Origin: Desulfuromonadaceae bacterium
Lineage (GTDB): Bacteria; Desulfobacterota; Desulfuromonadia; Geobacterales; Pseudopelobacteraceae
Assembly (NCBI GenBank): GCA_028687585.1
Contig: JAQTZV010000002.1
Coordinates: 124,001-188,000, forward strand
DNA: 64,000 bases
Direction of reading: 5' to 3'
Under the pieces are notes generated by a model. That model was not told the DNA's origin. It saw only the letters and a list, made by a program, of their open reading frames with translations, and made no database searches. Positions 17,713 to 25,223 of the stretch are shown piece after piece. How positions within the stretch are numbered: the stretch's first letter is position 1; the number at the start of each line of letters is the position of its first letter. The position numbers and the translations under genes are program-made.

Positions 17713-18138
17713 TCAGATAGCGCTCCAATATTGTTTGTAATGCGTTCCCAGATCGAATACAAAATCCTTCACCAGAAATACTTTGCCAAATTTGATATGT
17801 ACTACAGAAACACCGCTGTTCTGGCCTAACGTTCCCTCCTTATTAATGAGTCGCACATCCCAATGTACCGTAACAACATTGGTCCCAGTGAGATCGAAGA
17901 TGTTCTTGACGCAGATGTCCTTGGTGACGAATTGAACGCTCGGGAACTGCTGCAGGAAATGCCGGAACCACCCTTCTACGGCGCTTTTTCCTTGAAAGGT
18001 TCCGCTTTCAGAGATTTCACCTGGAAATATGAACACGCCATCATCTCGCCAATCCGACATAAAGGTTGCTAAGTCGTGCCGGTTCAGGGCATTGAAAGAG
18101 TGAGCGATTTTTTTCCTGGCAATTAGTGCTCCAATCAT
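17713..18138 (-). CDS. NTF2-like/SnoaL-like domain protein
   Basis: 141-residue single-domain protein of the NTF2-like (SnoaL-type) cone fold. It starts with helices (IARKKIAHSFNALNRHDLATFMSDWRDDGVFIFP, quoted in part as HSFNALNRHDLATFMSDW) and continues with beta strands such as TNVVTVHWDVRLIN and GVSVVHIKFGKVFLVKDFVF. Family members range from cyclases and isomerases to binding proteins. The catalytic residues are not clear enough here to assign a reaction. No signal peptide. GAGGAAA lies just upstream of the start. It sits at the 3' end of the accessory minus-strand block. Confidence 0.7.
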   Translation of the reverse strand: MIGALIARKKIAHSFNALNRHDLATFMSDWRDDGVFIFPGEISESGTFQGKSAVEGWFRHFLQQFPSVQFVTKDICVKNIFDLTGTNVVTVHWDVRLINKEGTLGQNSGVSVVHIKFGKVFLVKDFVFDLGTHYKQYWSAI

Positions 18139-18174
18139 GGTCTTTCCTCATGTTACGTTGAATTGGGGGGTTCG

Positions 18175-18224
18175 TGATGTCGCGTCTACATTTCCCATTT
18201 GTCAAAAGTGTTGACGCGACATCA
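18175..18224. repeat. 12-bp inverted repeat between accessory genes
   Basis: TGATGTCGCGTC (18175-18186) and its exact complement GACGCGACATCA (18213-18224) flank a 26-base spacer. It lies just beyond the stop codon of the PKD-protein gene. No U tract follows on the minus strand, so it may be an mRNA 3'-end stabiliser or a REP-like element rather than a simple terminator. Confidence 0.6.
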
Positions 18225-18230
18225 GTTGTT

Positions 18231-21200
18231 TTACTCAGTGTCCTTCTCAAGAAATCCTTTCCCCCGTTCGGGGCGGTGGTGCTTGTAGTGCCGGTCGTCC
18301 TTGTCATCCTTCGGCTGAATGTTGTCTGCCGCCACTGCATTGCCGATCATCATATTCACGTCAACTCCGTTTCTGGGGTTGTAGCCGGTGAGCATCACCT
18401 TCTCGGCATTTACCGATAGCCTCCCCTTGTCGAAGTCGATCTTTACCCAGAGGTTCTGGTTCTTGTACCGGTAGGCATTATGATCAACGACGCTGAACTC
18501 CCTGAACGGCACGGCAAAGACCTCAGTTCCGTCAATAAAGAAGGCTATCATGTCGTCAGGGGCAGGTAGCGATGCATACAGTTCCGCCTGAATTTCGACA
18601 TCGGCAAGCAGCGACTTTTTGCTCTTGAAGTCGATATCCGCTTTGGTGACGTTCAACTCGATTGTCGGCGATACGGTGATTATGGTCGTGGTGGTTGTGG
18701 AATCTGCCCCATCCGACACGGTGATCCTGGCAGTGTAGCTGCCGGCTTGGGTGTAGATATGCTCCGGATTGCTTACGCTGCTCGTTGCGCCATCACCGAA
18801 ATCCCAGCTATAGATGAGGAGCTGGCCTTCAATGTCGGTAGCATTGGCGGCAAACTGCACCTCGAGCGGCGCGGCCCCTGCAACCGGTGTTGCAGTGGGA
18901 TTTATCACCGGGGGATTGTTGGGAGCCTGCACGGTGATGGTCAGCAGTTCGGTGTCAGAAGAGTTCAGTGGGTCGGTGACCATAAGGCTCACCGTGTACT
19001 CTCCCGGCGTCAGGTAAGTGTGGCAGATGGTCGCCTCAGTCCCGGTTGCACCGGCATTGCCGAGGTTCCAGCTGTAGGTGAGTGATCCATTTTCAGGGTC
19101 GCTGCTCTGGCTGCCGTCGAAGCATACGGCGAGGGGAGCAGTCCCGCTGCTGTAGTCAGCTGTCGCGACAGCTACCGGCGGTAAGTTGACCGCAACATCC
19201 ACGGTTACGTAGTCGTACGCACTGGCATTGCCCCGGCTGTCGGTGGCCACAAGGGAGAGAATGTACTTGCCGCTGCTGTTCGCAATGAACTGTGCAGTCT
19301 GGCTGGTTTCATCGTACAGGGTGTAACTGCTTCCCACTGGATAATCAACAACCGTCCAGGCCCAGCTGCTGATCGTGTCATTGTCGGGATCGGTTGCCGA
19401 CCCCTGAAGCGCTATCTTGTCACCGTTATAGATGATTCTGTCCCCGCCGGCATCGGCTTGCGGCGGCTGGTTGGCTGGCAGCACGGTTATGCTGATTGTG
19501 CTGCTTCCGGTTGCGCCGTCCTTGTCGGTCACGGTCAGGATGGCCGTGTAGGTTCCGGGGGTGGCATAGGTGTAGCTAGAGGTGGCAGTTCCCGAGCCGT
19601 TGGCTTCAGTGACGATCCCCGGCGCAGAGGTGGTGTCGCCCCAGTCCCAGGAGGCCAAATGGGAGTCGTTGACACCGGCATCAGTGAAGCCGGCGGCGAG
19701 GTTCAGTTGAATTCCTGCTTCCACCGGCGCTGTGTAGCCGGTGATCGCCCCGACTACCGGGGGGAGGTTAGCGACGGTGAGCGCCACATACTCCGTGGCG
19801 ATGCCGTCATGGTTGTCGGTCAGGGCCAGCATTGCCTGGTAGGTGCCGTTGTCAGGGTAGACGTGCGTAACGGTAGCAGTGCCTGATCCGTTCGCCTCGC
19901 TGACCGTACCTGATGTTGTGCCGCCACCCCAGTTCCAGAGTGTGGTATGGGAATCGAGGATACCAGCGTCAGTGAAGTTCGCCGTGAGAGTCACTGTGCT
20001 CCCCTCGTTCACAGTTGTTGGCTTCTGGATGCCGGTAATCACCGGTACTGCGTTCACCACCGTTATCAATCGGGATGCGGAGTTGGTTTCGTTGGCGCTG
20101 TCAGTAACCGAAACGGTCAGCTGATAGCTGCCGACCTCTGCATAGTTGTGGGAGAGATCGAAACTCTTGTCCGGCTTGAGCGTCAGTGAACTGATGCCGC
20201 TGCCGTCGCCGTAGTTCACCGTAGCTGTCCAGGTGTCGGGGTCAGGATCGGTGAACGAGCCGCTTCCGGAGAATTGCGAACCCTCGGTGACGCTGCTGGC
20301 AGCCCCGGCATTAACCACCGGCGGGTCATTCACCGGGTTGACCGTAATGGTGACGGTAGCGACGTTGGAATCGAGTTGACCGTCACTGGCCTTGAAGGTG
20401 AAGTTGTCGGGGCCGTTATAGTTCGCCTGCGGAGTGTAGGTCAGATTGGGCGGAGTGCCGGTAAGCGTGCCATGCTGTGGCTGAGTGAGCACGGTATAGC
20501 TGACGGGATTCCCCTCCGGGTCGCTGGCTGCCAGGGTAATGGCTGCAGGACTGTCCTCGTTGAGCGTCACTGTCTGACCGGAGGCGACAGGCGGCAGGTC
20601 CGGCGGTACCCAGGCAGTCTTGACGCAACTGTTGGCCCCGCTGAAATTGATCCAGCCTATGTTTTCGCCCCAGGCCTGGCCGGAGAGTTTGCCATCAGCA
20701 CCGATGGTGACGCCGGGCCCCTGGTTCGGCTTGAAGTTGATCCAGCCGATGTTTTCGCTCCAGGCGGATCCTGACAACACGCCTCTTCCATTGTTGGTCA
20801 CCCCGACGAAGCCGGTATCAGGATTCCCCAGGTTGATCCAGCCGATGTTTTCTCCCCAGACCATTCCGGTAACGGCACTGTCGATCACGGTTACGCCGGG
20901 ACCCCATGACGGCTTGAAGTTGATCCAGCCCATATTCTCAGCCCAGGCGTATTGGCAACCGGCGTCGCCGGGGTCCATGTTACCGGGGAAGGCCACCGTG
21001 TACGAGTGGGTGACTGTCGCCTGGTTGCCAGCGTTGTCGGTGGCAGAGACAGTGTAAGAATTGCTCCCGATACTGCTGGTGGAGAATATGCCTGATGTCC
21101 CCGTGCCGCTGACACCGGAGACTGCATCCGTGACTGTATAGCTGGGAGTTGCTGTGGTGTTGATGTAATAGGTGCCGAAATTGGCCGGGGTGGCCAGTGT

Positions 21201-21950
21201 TATCACCGGCGGGGTCTTGTCGATGCAGATATTGAGCGTTTGAGTGGCCTCGATGTTTGCCGGCACGGCCTTGTCAACGGCATGGAAGCTCAAGCTTCTG
21301 CACCCTTCGGTGTTGAAATATGGCTTCGCCATCGTGCCGGGCTGTATCACCTCGCTGCCGTTGCCTATCTGATAACGGATCTCCTTTACCCCCTTGCCGC
21401 AGTCGGTGGCGGTGAGGATCATGTTGACATCGTTCCGGTACCAAGGCTGCAGCGCAGGTGCATAGGTGGTAATCGGGGCGATGTCGTCGGGGACGGTGGG
21501 AGAGGTCCAGTCGGTCCGCACCCGGAAGGGATTGGCACCGTCAGAGCGAAAGCTGATCCAGCCAATGTTTTCACCCCAGGCGCTTCCCTTGAAATCGCCG
21601 CAGGCGTCGATGGAGACACCGCCAAAATTGATCCAGCCGACGTTCTCCCCCCAGGCTGTGCCTGAGAGGGTGCCGCTGCCGTTGTTGAGAACCCCGCCTA
21701 GCCCGTTGGTCGGACTAAGACTGATCCAGCCGATGTTTTCTCCCCAGGCGTTGCCGGACAAGCCGCTGTCGGTGACCGTGACGCCGGTATCAAAAGAAGG
21801 TTTCAAGTCGATCCAGCCAACGTTCTCCCCCCAAGCAGAGTGAGAGTTGGTGCTGTCAGGATCGATGATGCCGGCCCATGCCACAGGGCAAAATAGGAGA
21901 AACAGCAGCATGGCGGCAGAAATGATAGCATGCCATGGAATATTTATCAT
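18231..21950 (-). CDS. Giant secreted PKD-domain protein with WGENxGWI repeats
   Basis: 1239-residue exported protein. A Sec signal ends near AWA at residue 26. Eight copies of the motif [AV]W[GAS]EN[IVM]GWI[DSN][LF] occur in two blocks, starting at about residues 39, 68, 99, 124 and then 335, 364, 397, 427. An Ig-like domain (about 150-320) lies between the blocks. A cadherin-like domain (about 455-540, NEDSPAAITLAASDPEGNPV) is followed by about six PKD/Ig-like domains to about 1093. A beta-rich C-terminal domain and a charged tail (DDKDDRHYKHHRPERGKG) end the protein. It is probably a surface or extracellular matrix protein, perhaps binding polysaccharide. No catalytic motif is seen. No anchor or sorting motif was recognised. 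Confidence 0.85.
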   Translation of the reverse strand: MINIPWHAIISAAMLLFLLFCPVAWAGIIDPDSTNSHSAWGENVGWIDLKPSFDTGVTVTDSGLSGNAWGENIGWISLSPTNGLGGVLNNGSGTLSGTAWGENVGWINFGGVSIDACGDFKGSAWGENIGWISFRSDGANPFRVRTDWTSPTVPDDIAPITTYAPALQPWYRNDVNMILTATDCGKGVKEIRYQIGNGSEVIQPGTMAKPYFNTEGCRSLSFHAVDKAVPANIEATQTLNICIDKTPPVITLATPANFGTYYINTTATPSYTVTDAVSGVSGTGTSGIFSTSSIGSNSYTVSATDNAGNQATVTHSYTVAFPGNMDPGDAGCQYAWAENMGWINFKPSWGPGVTVIDSAVTGMVWGENIGWINLGNPDTGFVGVTNNGRGVLSGSAWSENIGWINFKPNQGPGVTIGADGKLSGQAWGENIGWINFSGANSCVKTAWVPPDLPPVASGQTVTLNEDSPAAITLAASDPEGNPVSYTVLTQPQHGTLTGTPPNLTYTPQANYNGPDNFTFKASDGQLDSNVATVTITVNPVNDPPVVNAGAASSVTEGSQFSGSGSFTDPDPDTWTATVNYGDGSGISSLTLKPDKSFDLSHNYAEVGSYQLTVSVTDSANETNSASRLITVVNAVPVITGIQKPTTVNEGSTVTLTANFTDAGILDSHTTLWNWGGGTTSGTVSEANGSGTATVTHVYPDNGTYQAMLALTDNHDGIATEYVALTVANLPPVVGAITGYTAPVEAGIQLNLAAGFTDAGVNDSHLASWDWGDTTSAPGIVTEANGSGTATSSYTYATPGTYTAILTVTDKDGATGSSTISITVLPANQPPQADAGGDRIIYNGDKIALQGSATDPDNDTISSWAWTVVDYPVGSSYTLYDETSQTAQFIANSSGKYILSLVATDSRGNASAYDYVTVDVAVNLPPVAVATADYSSGTAPLAVCFDGSQSSDPENGSLTYSWNLGNAGATGTEATICHTYLTPGEYTVSLMVTDPLNSSDTELLTITVQAPNNPPVINPTATPVAGAAPLEVQFAANATDIEGQLLIYSWDFGDGATSSVSNPEHIYTQAGSYTARITVSDGADSTTTTTIITVSPTIELNVTKADIDFKSKKSLLADVEIQAELYASLPAPDDMIAFFIDGTEVFAVPFREFSVVDHNAYRYKNQNLWVKIDFDKGRLSVNAEKVMLTGYNPRNGVDVNMMIGNAVAADNIQPKDDKDDRHYKHHRPERGKGFLEKDTE
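20640..20960. repeat. Coding repeats, distal block of four WGENxGWI units
   Basis: On the plus strand a near-identical segment of about 28 bases (TGATCCAGCCGATGTTTTC and close variants) recurs four times at roughly 80-100-base spacing. It encodes repeat units 5-8 of the PKD protein on the minus strand. Confidence 0.85.
21540..21840. repeat. Coding repeats, proximal block of four WGENxGWI units
   Basis: Four further copies of the same segment encode repeat units 1-4. Copies are similar enough at DNA level to allow slippage or recombination that would change repeat number. Confidence 0.85.
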
Positions 21951-22020
21951 AAGCGCTCCTCCGGTCAGTGGTTCTGTTTATCGGGTGCCCGGTTTTTAAA
22001 TAAGCGAATAACCGAATAAC

Positions 22021-22563
22021 CTACTGTCCGGCACGAACCGGCCATACGAAGTAACTGCCGGTCTTGAGGAGGTAGGACCCTAGGCCAAAGTCCATATTGA
22101 CGCCCCAGGCATTGACTGTATCGTAGGTACTTGACGACCAGTAAAAGCCTAGCGTGATATTTGTGAACGGATGTCCGAGCGGAAGTCTGGGTGTGCCCGT
22201 GTGAGATCTGTCAGTAAGAGTGCCCAACTCCTCGATAGTAGGGACGCGCCACCCTAGGCGGCCGCCAAGATACAGAGTAGTGCAATAATCCATAGCCGAT
22301 TGCCAGGTGCGTCGTTGTGAATCCGGCGATTTTGCCCAGACCAGGCCGGTCTCTTTGTCCAAAACGGCCGTGCCATCCAAAGCATCCACAAAACGTTGTG
22401 CCGCCGGGATAATTTTATCCCATGAAGGCTTCAACTGCTCCAGGGTCCGCATGGTTGGTGCCGGCGCCGCGCTCGGCTCCAGAGAGCCGGCAAAGACAGG
22501 GAAGACGTTGAACGCTAGGGCGAGAGCTGTTGCTGCTACAATTGACAATAGTTTGGTTTCCAT
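22021..22563 (-). CDS. Secreted DUF1566 (Lcl C-terminal-like) protein
   Basis: 180-residue exported protein with a signal peptide ending at VFAGS near residue 26. The C-terminal ~110 residues are a DUF1566/Lcl_C domain: TGLVWAKSPDSQRRTWQSAM, GRLGWRVPTIEELGTL, and the closing FYWSSSTYD and YFVWPVRAGQ. This C-type-lectin-like fold is common in multiple copies in Geobacter-type genomes and its ligand is unknown. AGGAGGT precedes the start. It lies just upstream of the PKD protein and is probably cotranscribed. Confidence 0.85.
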   Translation of the reverse strand: METKLLSIVAATALALAFNVFPVFAGSLEPSAAPAPTMRTLEQLKPSWDKIIPAAQRFVDALDGTAVLDKETGLVWAKSPDSQRRTWQSAMDYCTTLYLGGRLGWRVPTIEELGTLTDRSHTGTPRLPLGHPFTNITLGFYWSSSTYDTVNAWGVNMDFGLGSYLLKTGSYFVWPVRAGQ

Positions 22564-22645
22564 TTTTGTTACCTCCTGATGTTGTTGTCTTCACTGGGTG
22601 ACCAGTTGTTAATTCTGCTTCGGGATTGAATATCCCTCGATAAAT

Positions 22646-22712
22646 GGTCCAGAAGGGTCAAGTCCCTACTCCATACGTTTCTTGATAGTTGTAGTTGGGT
22701 GAGACTTACCCC
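22646..22712 (+). repeat. REP-like element, copy 1
   Basis: GTCCAGAAGGGTCAAGTCCC (22647-22666), a 33-base spacer and TGAGACTTACCC form an imperfect inverted repeat, since GGGTCAAGTC pairs with GACTTACCC. The same left half recurs exactly at 23292-23312. No transposase is nearby. Confidence 0.6.
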
Positions 22713-22725
22713 CCTCGAATATGCT

Positions 22726-23184
22726 TCAAAGCCTAGAATGTAGGCACTCATTTCTACAAGCTGCTCCGGCTGCTTCTGCCGGTGCTTGACAAGCGCGAGC
22801 TGCGACAGGGTACAATTTTTGGCAACCTTTGACATAACCTCGTTCCGCTGTTGAACAAATATTTTCACATATTACCTCAGGTGGAATTCCAAGCGAACGA
22901 CTCGGTTTTCCTGTTATAGATTCACCTCTCGGGTCAAGTATCACTTTTCCATCCGGGTTAAGTAATCCGCTCTCTTTAAGGATTGCGGTTATACGATCTT
23001 GGTGCGATGGTTTAAGTGAGCCCCAACTGCCTTTATCAACCTTGATAATTTCTAAACCAATTACGCGCCCAGTCGAGTTATTGCTCTCACCGGTCGCAGA
23101 CAAGGGTGTTTCAGCCCTTTCAGCATAGACGTTCACTGTATAACCCAAGAGAGCCATTGTAATAAGAAGTTCTATCCTCATCAT
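22726..23184 (-). CDS. Small secreted cysteine-rich protein, function unknown
   Basis: 152 residues, with a signal peptide (RIELLITMALLGYTVNVYA) cleaved near residue 21. The middle part, KPSHQDRITAILKESGLLNP, resembles a peptidoglycan-binding-like helical segment, but this is weak. The C-terminal third has six Cys residues (CENIC, GCQ, ACQ, ACRNEC), suggesting disulfide-bonded structure in the periplasm or outside. AGGAGGG precedes ATG-ATG at 23184. The gene is bracketed by two copies of a REP-like element. No family recognised. Confidence 0.65.
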   Translation of the reverse strand: MMRIELLITMALLGYTVNVYAERAETPLSATGESNNSTGRVIGLEIIKVDKGSWGSLKPSHQDRITAILKESGLLNPDGKVILDPRGESITGKPSRSLGIPPEVICENICSTAERGYVKGCQKLYPVAARACQAPAEAAGAACRNECLHSRL

Positions 23185-23291
23185 TTTACCCTCCTAAGTT
23201 TAAGCCTTGTGAGCCTTGTCAAAGTTTAGCCGCATGGAGCGCAGCATTAGAGATCAATTCCACCTGGATCTCTGACAAATGAGAGGGTTCA

Positions 23292-23355
23292 GGTCCAGAA
23301 GGGTCAAGTCCCGCCTCTATTGATTGTTGAGGTTACCGGAGTTTGAGACTTGCCC
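23292..23355 (+). repeat. REP-like element, copy 2
   Basis: Same 21-base left half as copy 1 (23292-23312), a 31-base spacer, then TGAGACTTGCCC. Here the inverted halves pair better (GGGTCAAGTC against GACTTGCCC). It is in the same orientation as copy 1, so the cysteine-rich gene sits between direct copies. Confidence 0.6.
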
Positions 23356-23371
23356 ATCATTACTCAAGTTG

Positions 23372-23860
23372 TCACATACTTGTGAAGTGATAGGCTTCCA
23401 CGAAGTCGTAGGCCTCTTCCTCTAAAGGATTCTGTCTGTAGTTTCCGGCATCCAAAAATCCCTCACCGTAGTCTCCGGCGAACTCTGTTTCGCTATTACC
23501 GCAGCAGCGAATCTGTTCAATGTGAACAAGTTCATGCATGAGAATGTTGAGTTTTTCATACGTTCTCTGCATATGTGTACCCTTGCAGTAAATCGTGTAA
23601 CCAAACGTCATGGCGACTACTTTGTGTGGTCCTCCCTCGCTCTCGAACCAATTGCCGGGCAAGTCGCAAGCCGGTCTTATGCGTACGCGATCCAGGTCGA
23701 GGTGAGGAAAGAGAGGCCTGAACTTCGCTTTCGAGCGAGCATTCAACTTGTTTGTTTGCTTAGCAACATTTGCTACTGCGGCAGCTGATTTCGCACCATA
23801 ATAGATAGTGATGCCTCCGGCGCGTCCCCCTAGCTTCTTCAATTCTTCAAGAACGTTCAT
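23372..23860 (-). CDS. DUF4157-like zincin metallopeptidase domain protein
   Basis: 162-residue protein. MTFGYTIYCKG (about residues 84-94) precedes a zinc motif HELVH at 109-113, with His109, Glu110 and His113. NPLEEEAYDF near residue 144-153 may supply the third ligand. This order (TIY strand, HExxH, then N-P-x-E-x-E-A) is that of the DUF4157 family, found in polymorphic toxins and in proteins loaded by extracellular contractile injection systems. No signal peptide is visible. GGAGGATC gives a strong ribosome binding site. No injection-system genes are in the window, so its role is unknown. Confidence 0.75.
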   Translation of the reverse strand: MNVLEELKKLGGRAGGITIYYGAKSAAAVANVAKQTNKLNARSKAKFRPLFPHLDLDRVRIRPACDLPGNWFESEGGPHKVVAMTFGYTIYCKGTHMQRTYEKLNILMHELVHIEQIRCCGNSETEFAGDYGEGFLDAGNYRQNPLEEEAYDFVEAYHFTSM

Positions 23861-24018
23861 GTGATCCTCCTTTTTATCGTATGTATTTTGCGTCTCGAAG
23901 GGCGAGTCTTAATCTTGTGGTTCAGAGCTGACCACCCCTTCATACTGTTGTGCCCAAGGCATCGAGTGTCATTACACTGCGGCGCCATACGTTCAACTCA
24001 ACACACATGGACGGTTAT

Positions 24019-24654
24019 TCACCGGAAAGCGTTGCTGGTGAGCCAAGCAGGATAGCTGGCTAAAAGCGCATCGCCAAGTGCGGGAGCCTGCCGAGTTGCC
24101 AGTATAGATGCAACTGCCCGAAGGTCGTTTTCTACCGTTCTTATTGTGCCAAACGCCTCAAAGCCAAAGGTCCACCATACGTCTCCATTCTGAAGCAGCC
24201 TGACCTGTGTAAGCTCCACATTGCAGCCAAGCGTCGGTAACGGCTTTTGATTGTATGGCTTTTCGTCCTCATTCAATTCAATCTCCACTGGCACTGGCTT
24301 GGAAGTATCGAACTTTCTTAGCCACCTCTGTTTTTCTATGGGTAGTGTCGCACTTGCACCCAATTCCAGTGAATTCGACGTCCATTTGGACCAAAGCTCG
24401 ATCGGCCCCACAAACGGCGCTATCGTCAGACCGCCCCCGATAACATCAACCAGGCCTTTAACCTCAGTCTCTTTCATTTCGCCACGATTTTTAATCCCCA
24501 ACTCGACTTGGCCGACATCGCTCAAGTAGTTGTCCACGCGAGCTTTCCCACCTCCTGCAGAGCCGGAATGCAATTCGACATTGCAGAACCACTCCCACAA
24601 ATCTGGCGGTGGGGCATTACGCCAGAACCAACGTATTTCTGCGGAAACTTGCAT
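24019..24654 (-). CDS. Unknown protein, possible CYTH-like fold
   Basis: 211 residues, no signal peptide or membrane helix. It begins MQVSAEIRWFWRNAPP, with later conserved-looking stretches VELGIKNRGEMKETEVKGLV, IEKQRWLRKFDT, PVEIELNEDE and VWWTFGFEAFG. Alternating charged beta strands with E-x-K and Lys/Arg-rich strands recall CYTH/triphosphate-tunnel proteins, but the hallmark ExExK is not clearly present, so this is only a guess. TAGGAGAT precedes the ATG. It lies between the 57-residue gene and the metallopeptidase in the accessory block. Confidence 0.55.
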   Translation of the reverse strand: MQVSAEIRWFWRNAPPPDLWEWFCNVELHSGSAGGGKARVDNYLSDVGQVELGIKNRGEMKETEVKGLVDVIGGGLTIAPFVGPIELWSKWTSNSLELGASATLPIEKQRWLRKFDTSKPVPVEIELNEDEKPYNQKPLPTLGCNVELTQVRLLQNGDVWWTFGFEAFGTIRTVENDLRAVASILATRQAPALGDALLASYPAWLTSNAFR

Positions 24655-24818
24655 AATCTATCTCCTAAGCAATGAGGAATCATTTCGCTGCTGTTAATTG
24701 CCCCTATTTGTTCCGTTCCTTGCTGCCAAAGAAGATCGCGGGGTCTGGCTTCCAAGTTGTTGCCAAGTTGTCCTTCTCGCTCGGCTCCTCCGTACCCCTC
24801 CTGATTTGGCCATTCAGA

Positions 24819-24992
24819 TCATCCCGACTCTTTTCCACCCTTCATCTTCTTCTCCGGATTCAATATCCCCCACAACTCCTCCCGGCTCCCGAACGTCCTC
24901 TTCACTTCTTCTTCTATTATCTCCACCTGCCCGGCAATTTTCCGCGAGTCTTTCGGGTCGCGCCGGTAGATCCGCACGATGTAGCTCTCCAT
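24819..24992 (-). CDS. 57-residue protein, function unknown
   Basis: Small soluble protein: MESYIVRIYRRDPKDSRKIA, a short strand-helix core with VEIIEEEVKRTFGSREELW and a Lys/Glu-rich tail. I recall similar short proteins from Geobacter-type genomes but cannot name a family. ATG at 24992 is chosen because AGGAG lies seven bases upstream; a longer reading to 25013 has no ribosome binding site. It is the first gene of the minus-strand run 24992-18231 and lies just below a tandem 11-bp repeat that could be its operator. Confidence 0.65.
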   Translation of the reverse strand: MESYIVRIYRRDPKDSRKIAGQVEIIEEEVKRTFGSREELWGILNPEKKMKGGKESG

Positions 24993-25033
24993 GGGCACTC
25001 CTGCACCATTCAAGAGATATTTTTCATTTTGAG

Positions 25034-25100
25034 AATGACATTAACAATTTCTAGACTACAGATTGACTACAGATTCGGAGGAAAATGATTAAAATGTCAT
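25034..25100. promoter_or_regulatory. Tandem 11-bp repeat and inverted repeat: candidate BTAD-activator site
   Basis: GACTACAGATT occurs twice head to tail at 25054-25064 and 25065-25075, a perfect 11-bp period. Flanking it are AATGACATT (25034-25042) and its reverse complement AATGTCATT (25092-25100). The repeats lie 62-83 bases upstream of the 57-residue gene and downstream of the BTAD-type regulator gene. SARP/BTAD activators are known to bind direct repeats spaced by one helical turn, so this is a good operator candidate, though unproven. Confidence 0.5.
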
Positions 25101-25223
25101 TGGGGGAAATTAAATGAAAGGTGATCGGATAGGTGGGAGCAGCTGGGAAGGTGGGATGCTTGAGCTAGAACCGTTGCCCTATGCTCAGCTCCTGAGTTTG
25201 GCTCAAAGGTTCGTGAGGTGCAA

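Noticed and set aside
20640-21840. Regularly spaced ~28-base repeats that look CRISPR-like
   Set aside because: They are in frame, encode the WGENxGWI motif, and the spacers are coding and similar in sense. No cas gene is near.
18747-21843. Several plus-strand open frames opposite the PKD protein, including repetitive ones
   Set aside because: They mirror the repeats of the minus-strand gene, which has a signal peptide and recognisable domains.
22569-22868. 99-codon minus-strand frame overlapping the Cys-rich gene
   Set aside because: It has no ribosome binding site and runs through the REP-like element. The overlapping frame has a signal peptide and a strong site.
24522-24755. 77-codon minus-strand frame before the possible CYTH-like gene
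   Set aside because: It overlaps the better supported gene out of frame and shows no protein-like features.
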